Of a stretch of 7,888 nt of DNA, positions 1-4,949 are shown piece by piece. The stretch spans positions 1,510 through 9,397 of the forward strand of contig JAGQQQ010000847.1 in NCBI GenBank assembly GCA_020426125.1, in the 5' to 3' direction. How positions within the stretch are numbered: position 1 is the first letter of the stretch; every line of letters starts with the position of its first letter. The notes below the pieces were generated by a model. It saw only the letters and a list, made by a program, of their open reading frames with translations. It was not told the DNA's origin and ran no database searches. Both the position numbers and the translations under genes were made by a program. The stretch is from Planctomycetaceae bacterium (GTDB lineage: Bacteria; Planctomycetota; Planctomycetia; Planctomycetales; Planctomycetaceae).

Positions 1-577
1 CGATCTCCCCCTTCTCCATCAGTTCGACGCGGAGTTCTCCTGAGATTCGATCGTACAACCGGCCCCAGGCGTCGATGCCATCGACATCCAACTCGGCAGC
101 GAGCAATTCCAACTCTTTGGGAAGCCGGAGTTGTGCATTGGTTCGGCATTCTTCGAGGAAGAACCGCACCTTTTTGAGTCGGTCGTCCGCTTCGGCAAAC
201 GCCTGCAGATCCGCATCGGAGACTTTGCGAAACGCCAACTCGACATTCGTGAAGACCTGATTCCGGGCGGGCCCCATCGCGGCCAGCATGCCTTCAACTT
301 GCAGGAATGTCTTATTCTCCGCATCGGCGGCGGAATGGCAGCCGACGAATGCCCCCAGGTCACTGGACCGCTTGAAGACGTCTTCGATCCGTTCGAAGAA
401 GTCCCCCCACGCGGAGGCCGAGGCCGTCTCGACCGGTGGCAACTTCTCCGATTCCTCGGCCAACGCATTCAGGTCTTTGCGAAAGTCATCGAGGAGAACC
501 TTGAACTCCACGGAATCGGGCCGTGGGTACAAAGAATCAAGATCCCACGTCAGCGGGTACTTCGGGGGAGTGGTCAT
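1..577 (-). CDS. pepF: Oligoendopeptidase, PepF/M3 family, N-terminal part (partial at left edge)
   Basis: About 192 codons are visible before the frame leaves the window at position 1. The product is a probable cytoplasmic zinc metallopeptidase that trims short peptides. The N-terminus has the family's W-D-L-x-x-L-Y-P opening at residues 10-17, followed by a long helical region with the lines RFFLEECR (about 138-145) and LPKELELLAAELDVDGIDAWGRLYDRIS (about 152-179), typical of the N-terminal domain of M3B oligoendopeptidases. The catalytic HExxH motif lies in the C-terminal half, outside the window, so activity cannot be judged. The start at 577 puts the conserved opening close to the N-terminus. 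An in-frame ATG at 586 would add three residues (M-D-A) and is equally possible, because neither has a clear ribosome binding site. The gene lies 123 bp downstream of the PAP2 gene and probably has its own promoter. The family call is confident; the symbol less so. Confidence 0.82.
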   Translation of the reverse strand, partial: MTTPPKYPLTWDLDSLYPRPDSVEFKVLLDDFRKDLNALAEESEKLPPVETASASAWGDFFERIEDVFKRSSDLGAFVGCHSAADAENKTFLQVEGMLAAMGPARNQVFTNVELAFRKVSDADLQAFAEADDRLKKVRFFLEECRTNAQLRLPKELELLAAELDVDGIDAWGRLYDRISGELRVELMEKGEI

Positions 578-618
578 GGCATCCATGTCTGTGAAGTCAA
601 GAAAACAGGTCAACGCGG

Positions 619-648
619 AATATAGTCTCAGGCCATGCTGTACGTCAA
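619..648 (-). promoter_or_regulatory. Sigma70-like promoter for the pepF-type gene
   Basis: Reading the minus strand, a -35 box TTGACG (positions 648-643) is followed after 18 bases by a -10 box TATATT (624-619). This matches five of six bases of the -35 consensus and five of six of the -10. Transcription would begin near 612, leaving a leader of roughly 25-35 bases before the ATG at 586 or 577. The position, directly between two same-strand genes, fits a promoter that lets pepF be expressed apart from the upstream phosphatase. A run of six T on the minus strand lies just upstream of the -35 box, but I see no convincing stem before it. Confidence 0.55.
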
Positions 649-700
649 AAAAGCCGCCCAGACGGAGTGGTCTCGCCCAGTCCCGGAACAACTGAAAACG

Positions 701-1453
701 TCACTCATGTTCCCCCGTCGTTTCTTGTTCCGGTCTTTCGACCCGGCCTTTCCGTTGTAAGAAACGCGCCGCTAGCCAACACGCTAGTGCCCAGACCAGT
801 CCAGCCGTCCAGCCTCCGAGAACATCCGTGGGGTAGTGAACTCCCAGATAGACCCGACTCACGCCAACGATGCCGGAGATGAACGTTGCCACAACAATGA
901 CGTAGACCTTGAGCGATCTGCGAGATACGGACGCGGCAATCAAAGTTCCCAGAGTCAGATACACCACTGCCGAATTCATGGAATGCCCACTCGGAAAGCT
1001 CGTCGAGTAAACGTTCGACAGATGGGGAACGACGTCTGGACGGGGACGCTGGAACGCCCATTTTAGCGCCATCGAAACGAGATAGCCTCCGGTGACGGAA
1101 GCAACCAGAAAGACAGCCATATGAGATTTGCGATCCAGCCAGAGGAAGCCGGCGATCGCCGCTGTGAAGAAGATCAGCCAGCCGTATCCGCCGAGCGCGG
1201 TCGCGTCCCGCCCGATTTCCTGTAACCAGCTGGGACCGACGGGGGTTGCGAGATCGTTCGGCCGGCGCATCGCCTGAACCACCCAAACGTCAAATGCCTG
1301 AGTCGATCCTTCCGCCACTTCATCAGCAATCTCAAGAAATGTCCAGACCCCAATCACAAGGAGTAGAAACGTCACCAAGACAACGGGTTCCTGGCCACCC
1401 CAGGCGACCGCAAAGCGTCGGACAAATTCCCAAACGGGTCTCATGGCTCCCAT
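701..1453 (-). CDS. PAP2-family membrane phosphatase
   Basis: A 250-residue integral membrane protein of the type 2 phosphatidic acid phosphatase family, which removes phosphate from lipid phosphates such as phosphatidate, phosphatidylglycerophosphate or undecaprenyl pyrophosphate. All three catalytic signatures are present: K-x6-RP (K131 to R138-P139), PSGH (154-157, H157 being the expected proton donor) and SR-x5-H-x3-D (S199-R200, H206 nucleophile, D210). Hydrophobic segments lie at about 24-42, 92-106, 112-130, 161-176, 183-198 and 211-230, the usual six-helix layout with the active site on the non-cytoplasmic face. The tail (234-250) is charged. The upstream ATG at 1453 gives M-G-A-M; the ATG at 1444 is as good, because GGTGAG sits nine bases before it but directly against the first. 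Substrate cannot be told from sequence. The pepF-type gene follows on the same strand, with no evident link in function. Confidence 0.93.
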   Translation of the reverse strand: MGAMRPVWEFVRRFAVAWGGQEPVVLVTFLLLVIGVWTFLEIADEVAEGSTQAFDVWVVQAMRRPNDLATPVGPSWLQEIGRDATALGGYGWLIFFTAAIAGFLWLDRKSHMAVFLVASVTGGYLVSMALKWAFQRPRPDVVPHLSNVYSTSFPSGHSMNSAVVYLTLGTLIAASVSRRSLKVYVIVVATFISGIVGVSRVYLGVHYPTDVLGGWTAGLVWALACWLAARFLQRKGRVERPEQETTGEHE

Positions 1454-1731
1454 CTCACCAGACGCCGAAGGAAATTGCCAGTGTCATTGAGCCGCCGAAG
1501 CCAGATTCTTCAAAGGCCTCATGGCACGACGCCCCCCTGAACGGAACGTCCGTCCTGAGTAGAGCATCGTCCGCAGGACAAACTGTCACAAATGGCAAGG
1601 TTCCTGCCCTGAACCGGAGATTCGTCAAGGTCGGCACGATGCGTGCTGCTTTTCGAACCTGCGTGGCGGGTCCCCAATCCGGCGAAAACTGCCGTTTACC
1701 AATTGCCTTTTTGATTTTCGGCTCGCCTTAC
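1454..1731. other. Divergent spacer, left part, no gene seen
   Basis: This stretch separates the phosphatase start from the structured leader of the plus-strand hydrolase and should carry the promoters of both. I found no pair of boxes good enough to report. Small inverted repeats occur: GTCCTG/CAGGAC at 1552-1557 and 1574-1579, and GGTTC/GAACC at 1599-1603 and 1611-1615. They may be chance. A 60-codon minus-strand frame starting with GTG at 1637 ends one base before the phosphatase ATG, but its composition is not gene-like. The plus-strand frame of the hydrolase also stays open through here, without a plausible protein. Confidence 0.5.
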
Positions 1732-1850
1732 GGCCGATTTCACCTGAGAATCACGGTGGGATCGGCTCGTTTCCCCACTCACTCGCCAGTGGGAAAGCGA
1801 CAGCTTCATGGACGGAAGCTGAGTTTCCTTATTCCTGAAACCCTTCCGTC
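1732..1850 (+). promoter_or_regulatory. Structured leader RNA of the secreted hydrolase gene (candidate cis-regulator)
   Basis: Three hairpins follow one another with linkers of only 2-4 bases. Hairpin 1 pairs 1732-1744 with 1755-1767: 13 continuous pairs, three of them G-U, with a 10-base loop. Hairpin 2 pairs 1770-1779 with 1788-1796: nine Watson-Crick pairs with one bulged C and an 8-base loop. The third element has two exclusive forms. CAGCTTC (1801-1807) can pair with GAAGCTG (1815-1821) across a 7-base loop, or GACGGAAG (1811-1818) can pair with CTTCCGTC (1843-1850), with a second stem GTTTC/GAAAC (1823-1827, 1837-1841) inside. The second form closes four bases before the ATG at 1855. 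Because the G-U pairs of hairpin 1 become A-C mismatches on the other strand, the structure suits plus-strand RNA. There is no T-run, so a terminator is unlikely; control of translation is the simplest inference. No known riboswitch class was recognised. Confidence 0.45.
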
Positions 1851-1854
1851 ACCC

Positions 1855-2967
1855 ATGTTGTTGAAAATGATTCGATTTTGGGGGCAGGTTCTCGTCCTGT
1901 CACTGCTAACGTGGCCCATTGCGACCTTCGGGCAAGAGGTCGCCGCCGAGGTCCCGTTATCATTGTTTGGTGAACCGCTGTACGAGTTACGGGAAGTCTC
2001 CTCCGAGGCTCCGCTGCTCCCGCCGACGCCTGAAGAACCCTATCAATATCCGATTGATGACGCTCCGGCGGTGTACGCGGAATCACAAAGCGGCGTGGTG
2101 GGAAATGCCTGCGCTCCGAACTATTGGATTGTCAGCAGCCGTTGTTCGGCTCAGAGCCATCGGCAAGCCTGCAATGGATCGTGTCCCTTGGACGTGTTTC
2201 AACGCACACCCGATCGCCGGTTCCACCGCAGCAGCCTGGATGCGATGGGATGCCAGTTGGATCCACGGGTCCCCGTCTGCATTTTCGCACACGGAAGCTA
2301 CGTCACCTGGGAATCTCAGTTAATCGACGCGGAGGCCACCTACCAGCGTGTCTCCCGGGCCTGCGGGTGTCCGATTCAGATGATTTTCTACACCTGGCCG
2401 AGTGACGAACGGGTCACTCCGCTCATTCCGGCCGACGTTCGCATCCACGGTCTTCGCGCGGAGTTTAACGGTTTCTACGTGGCCCAACTCATCTCCCGAA
2501 TCCCCGAGAGTTGCCCTGTCTGCCTGATCGGCCACAGCCACGGCGTTCGCGTTTGCCTGGCGGCAATGCATCTCGCCGGCGGGGGGACGCTGGGAGGCTG
2601 CCGTCCTCCATGCGACATGGGCTGCCGAAGATATCGGCTCATCATGGCAGCCGGGGCCGTCAATCACAATTGGCTGAATCCCGGACAGCAATATGGATGC
2701 GCCTTGAACCGAGTGGAATGTGCATTGCTCTTCGTGAATCAGAAGGATATCGCCCTGATTTTTTACCCGTTGACCGGATTTCGAGCCCACACCGCCATTT
2801 CGAAGAGGGGATTTTCCCGACAGGATGTTGCCCTGATCGGCCCCCAGGCAGGGAAAGTTCGTGAACTGAATGTCTCACAGCTACTCGGCATGAAACACAA
2901 TTGGCATTTCTATTATCGTCAGCCGCAAATTATCGGAGCGATGGTCCCCTACATCTACTTCCAATGA
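1855..2967 (+). CDS. Secreted cysteine-rich alpha/beta hydrolase
   Basis: A 370-residue protein with a signal peptide (K4, R7, hydrophobic 12-24, likely cut near residue 26), so it should act outside the cytoplasmic membrane. Residues 28-85 are acidic and proline-rich and look unfolded. From about 138 an alpha/beta hydrolase core is visible: a strand ending in HG (146-147, likely oxyanion region), a second strand ending in Y-T-W-P (179-182), and the nucleophile elbow G-H-S-H-G (226-230, S228). D298 in N-Q-K-D and H348 or H351 near the end are likely triad partners. The layout resembles DUF900-type hydrolases of unknown substrate. Sixteen cysteines are spread through the protein (86, 97, 106, 110, 133, 142, 170, 172, 220, 223, 234, 249, 253, 257, 282, 289), suggesting disulfides. 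The frame is open back to 1246, but the signal peptide fixes the start at 1855 or at the ATG at 1867. No ribosome binding site is visible; a structured leader precedes the start. Confidence 0.8.
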   Translation: MLLKMIRFWGQVLVLSLLTWPIATFGQEVAAEVPLSLFGEPLYELREVSSEAPLLPPTPEEPYQYPIDDAPAVYAESQSGVVGNACAPNYWIVSSRCSAQSHRQACNGSCPLDVFQRTPDRRFHRSSLDAMGCQLDPRVPVCIFAHGSYVTWESQLIDAEATYQRVSRACGCPIQMIFYTWPSDERVTPLIPADVRIHGLRAEFNGFYVAQLISRIPESCPVCLIGHSHGVRVCLAAMHLAGGGTLGGCRPPCDMGCRRYRLIMAAGAVNHNWLNPGQQYGCALNRVECALLFVNQKDIALIFYPLTGFRAHTAISKRGFSRQDVALIGPQAGKVRELNVSQLLGMKHNWHFYYRQPQIIGAMVPYIYFQ

Positions 2968-3002
2968 TGTTCAATTCGACGCCAGTTTGAAGACAGCGCA
3001 TG

Positions 3003-3042
3003 CCAAAGGCCGCAGTTCCTTCTCAGGAGATGCGGCCTTTGG
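3003..3042 (+). terminator. Strong stem-loop after the hydrolase gene
   Basis: CCAAAGGCCGCA (3003-3014) and TGCGGCCTTTGG (3031-3042) form a perfect 12-bp stem. The 16-base loop can extend it by TCCT/AGGA (3017-3020, 3025-3028) after one mismatch and a G-U pair. It begins 35 bases after the hydrolase stop and is followed by ATTTTG, a weak T-run. It lies between two convergent genes, so it probably ends the hydrolase transcript and may also block or stabilise rplU transcripts arriving from the other side. Confidence 0.7.
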
Positions 3043-3095
3043 ATTTTGAATCGCTTGCTTTGACAGCAACACGGCTGATTCTTATCTCGTCGCCT

Positions 3096-3112
3096 CTTGT
3101 CCCGTCGACAAG
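3096..3112 (-). terminator. Small hairpin just after rplU
   Basis: CTTGTC/GACAAG pair across a 5-base loop, 12 bases past the rplU stop codon on the minus strand. The stem is only six pairs and no T-run follows, so on its own it is a poor terminator. It could act together with the much stronger stem-loop about 55 bases further on. Confidence 0.25.
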
Positions 3113-3124
3113 GATGCCGTTTGA

Positions 3125-3508
3125 CTACGCTTCCGCAGTCGCTTCCTCGGCAGGAGCCGCCTCTTCCTGTTGTTCAACGATTTCCAAGTTCGGAACGTTA
3201 ATCGCGGTGATTTTGACGCCTGTGTATTTCTGACGATGTCCGGTGTGCCGACGGGAATTCTTCCGACGGCGAAATTTCTGGACCTCCAGTTTGGGTCCCT
3301 TCACCAAATCTTCGATGACCTCGGCTTCGACGGTCGCTCCCTCGAGAACTGGCCGCCCGATTTGGCTCGTCCCCCCGCCGTTTGCAAGGAGCACTTTGTC
3401 AAAGGTCAGCGTTTGCCCGACTTCCGCGCCGTCCCGATAGTCAATCGCTAGAACCTGACCTTCTTCCACGCGAATCTGATGGCCACTCTCTTCAATTATC
3501 GCAAACAT
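3125..3508 (-). CDS. rplU: 50S ribosomal protein bL21
   Basis: A 127-residue protein that binds 23S rRNA in the large ribosomal subunit. The N-terminus M-F-A-I-I-E-x-x-G-H-Q-I-R-V-E-E-G, the D-K-V-L-L segment (37-41) and the basic signature K-F-R-R-R-K-N-S-R-R-H-T-G-H-R-Q-K-Y-T (78-96) identify bL21 clearly. Typical bL21 is about 103 residues; here residues 104-127 form an extra tail rich in Glu, Ala and Gln with no basic residue, which looks flexible. In many bacteria rplU is followed directly by rpmA (bL27), but the 157 bp after this stop hold only hairpins and then the convergent hydrolase gene, so rpmA must lie elsewhere. The ATG at 3508 matches the family's N-terminus; a weak GAGTG lies nine bases before it. 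Any leader would be in the 409-bp spacer upstream. Confidence 0.96.
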   Translation of the reverse strand: MFAIIEESGHQIRVEEGQVLAIDYRDGAEVGQTLTFDKVLLANGGGTSQIGRPVLEGATVEAEVIEDLVKGPKLEVQKFRRRKNSRRHTGHRQKYTGVKITAINVPNLEIVEQQEEAAPAEEATAEA

Positions 3509-3917
3509 GGGACTTCACTCGGGGTAAAAAATGGTCAATCGCCTTCAACCTGCCTCTTTCAACTCACTACCACAGGTCTTTAAGCCGCAGGTCTCTAACA
3601 GGTATGGCGTTACGTTTCATTGACTCTCACCAAAATAGAGAGAATCAAGCAGTCTAGTCGGTAATGCGTCAAATTGCGAGAGCGTCACTCTGGAAATTTT
3701 GACCACCCCAAAGGCCTCATCCGACCTCAGTGGCTTCGCCCGCAGATTTCAAGGGCTGAGGACTAAGTCAAATTGCCCGGATTTCTTGACCGGCACCGAA
3801 TGCTCATTTGACATGACCCGCATCGATGTTAAAACAGGGAAGGTTCGTGTGATTTGCGATCGCGAGGGACGCGCGGTCTTTTGATTCGCCAGGCGGCGAG
3901 TTGCCTCGGGAGCAAAG
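3509..3917. other. Divergent spacer between rplU and the Tyr/Cys-rich protein gene
   Basis: No gene is supported here. On the rplU side there are three CAGGT words at 3573, 3588 and 3599, the first two as CAGGTCTTTAA and CAGGTCTCTAA spaced 15 bases apart, and a CTCTC/GAGAG inverted repeat around 3624-3642. In the middle lies CCTCAG/CTGAGG (3725-3730, 3756-3761). On the right side a candidate promoter is followed by a small hairpin TCGCC/GGCGA (3886-3890, 3895-3899) just before the ribosome binding site of the next gene. A 61-codon frame from a TTG at 3699 exists but has no credible features. Confidence 0.5.
3808..3835 (+). promoter_or_regulatory. Possible promoter for the Tyr/Cys-rich protein gene
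   Basis: A perfect -35 box TTGACA (3808-3813) is followed after 16 bases by TAAAAC (3830-3835), which matches four of six -10 positions. Transcription would start near 3842, giving a leader of about 76 bases before the ATG at 3918. The -10 match is modest, so this is only a candidate. Confidence 0.33.
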
Positions 3918-4859
3918 ATGTTTGCGTTCACAAGTTTGAGTCCCCGTCGATCGATCCTTTTCGCCATGTTGACTGTGTTGGCCACGTCAATGCAGCCAGC
4001 CACCTCGGACGCATGTTGGCTGTTCGGCTGTTGGGGTTGGGGAGCCCCTTACGGGGCATCCTACCGGCCCACTCCGATGTACACGTCCTACGCTCCAGCA
4101 TATGGGTATTCCGGCTGGGCTCCCACTGGCACGTACTCCGCCTCGTATATCCCAAGTTATACATATACGACCGGCTATGCTCCCTCTTGGAGTTCTGGCT
4201 GCAACACATGTGGCTATGGCTGTTCCACCTGTACGAGTTGCAACCCCTGTGGCAATTGTTCGAATTGCTCAACAGGGGATTGTCTCACGACTCGCAAGCC
4301 CGCCTCTGATCAAGGTTCCGCCAGTCCCACACCTGTCAAGGTGAAGGTCCGAGGGGAGGAAGACGACCCGCAGAAAACCTACCGCGATGATCGTGATCCA
4401 CCAATCGACGAGTTCCGCCCCACCCGGCCAGAGGAGAACAATGCGGTACCAAATCGATTGGGAAACCCGTCTTCAACGATTCCCCGAACCCCCCCTTCTT
4501 CGACGATTCCGAACACACCGCCGGCCTCAACGATTCCGAACAATTCCGATTCTGCGGCCCCAGTTTTTCCTGGCTCGTCAATTCCCTCCAATGGGGGGCT
4601 GGCACCAGCGGGAAACAATGAGGAGGGAAGTTTCCTCCCTGAATTCCGACGCCCGGCCAGTGGCGAACCGAGCGGAGGAGCAAACCCTGGTTCAACAGAT
4701 CTTCGCCCCCTGGATATCGAGTCGACTGCGACTGCGTCATTGAGCATGAACCGGCAGCGAATCGTCACCAACGCTGGCTATTTGATCCCTCGTGTGGCTC
4801 GTCTACACATCGAACCCAGATCTCCGGTCACGGATGAAACTCAAGTGGCGGCCAAGTAG
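3918..4859 (+). CDS. Secreted Tyr/Cys-rich protein of unknown function
   Basis: I do not recognise a family. The 313-residue product starts with a signal peptide (R10-R11, hydrophobic 12-24, cut probably between 28 and 32). The mature part has four regions: an aromatic stretch (about 34-91) rich in Tyr, Ser, Pro, Gly and Trp; a cysteine ladder (95-122) with C102, C105, C108, C111, C114 and C117 at a strict spacing of three and further Cys at 95, 98 and 122; a charged, proline-rich linker (about 126-185); and repeats of the type S-S-T-I-P-x-T-P-P (185-209) leading into a Ser/Pro/Gly-rich region. The C-terminus (about 260-313) is less biased and may fold. This suggests a disulfide-crosslinked or metal-binding structural protein of the cell surface, by inference only. 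The start is well supported: GGGAG at 3908-3912 lies five bases before the ATG, inside the loop of a short TTGC/GCAA hairpin. The gene stands alone, divergent from rplU and convergent with queG. Confidence 0.75.
   Translation: MFAFTSLSPRRSILFAMLTVLATSMQPATSDACWLFGCWGWGAPYGASYRPTPMYTSYAPAYGYSGWAPTGTYSASYIPSYTYTTGYAPSWSSGCNTCGYGCSTCTSCNPCGNCSNCSTGDCLTTRKPASDQGSASPTPVKVKVRGEEDDPQKTYRDDRDPPIDEFRPTRPEENNAVPNRLGNPSSTIPRTPPSSTIPNTPPASTIPNNSDSAAPVFPGSSIPSNGGLAPAGNNEEGSFLPEFRRPASGEPSGGANPGSTDLRPLDIESTATASLSMNRQRIVTNAGYLIPRVARLHIEPRSPVTDETQVAAK
4470..4544 (+). repeat. 27-bp coding repeat, nearly three copies
   Basis: Units begin at 4470, 4497 and 4524, the last being incomplete. Each encodes a version of S-S-T-I-P-x-T-P-P, and the core ACGATTCC is identical in all three. 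Third-position changes between copies (TCA/TCG, CCC/CCG) show that the copies have diverged while the peptide was mostly kept. A degenerate S-S-I-P-S-N occurs further on at about 4576-4593. Confidence 0.85.
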
Positions 4860-4916
4860 AAACGTCCAGCGTGGCGTTCCGACCTTCGAATGGGTGCTCG
4901 CCTCATGTGCTCGGGG

Positions 4917-4934
4917 ATGGGGGCCCATTTTTTT
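4917..4934 (+). terminator. Possible terminator after the Tyr/Cys-rich protein gene
   Basis: ATGGG (4917-4921) and CCCAT (4924-4928) are complementary and run straight into seven T. The 2-base loop is too tight for the full stem, so either the inner pairs stay open or CCCATT (4924-4929) pairs with AATGGG (4889-4894) instead. The T-run and the site between convergent genes support termination; the stem is weak. Confidence 0.38.
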
Positions 4935-4949
4935 CCGCGCGGCATTCTT

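Noticed and set aside
19..468. 149-codon minus-strand frame with high Arg/Ser content
   Set aside because: It overlaps the clearly recognisable M3 peptidase frame on the same strand in another phase, and its composition is typical of an out-of-frame read of GC-rich DNA.
1455..1637. 60-codon minus-strand frame starting with GTG and ending one base before the phosphatase ATG
   Set aside because: The spacing would suit a coupled leader peptide, but the residue composition is not protein-like, there is no ribosome binding site before the GTG, and I see no conserved feature.
1680..1714. Possible terminator: CGGC/GCCG stem with a T-run further on
   Set aside because: The stem has four pairs and the five T lie 13 bases beyond it, so it cannot work as an intrinsic terminator.
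2320..2790. 156-codon minus-strand frame within the hydrolase gene
   Set aside because: It is antisense to a gene with a signal peptide and a nucleophile elbow; no start signal or domain supports it.
3856..3863. GCGATCGC palindrome, as in the HIP1 repeats of cyanobacteria
   Set aside because: I noticed a single copy in the window; one occurrence of this 8-mer is expected by chance in DNA of this composition.
3699..3884. 61-codon plus-strand frame starting with TTG
   Set aside because: It has a rare start, no ribosome binding site, no recognisable domain, and spans the candidate promoter of the next gene.
4012..4035. Possible lipoprotein signal ending at C33 of the Tyr/Cys-rich protein
   Set aside because: The residues before the cysteine are S-D-A; Asp at that place does not fit a lipobox and there is no Leu at -3, so ordinary signal cleavage is more likely.
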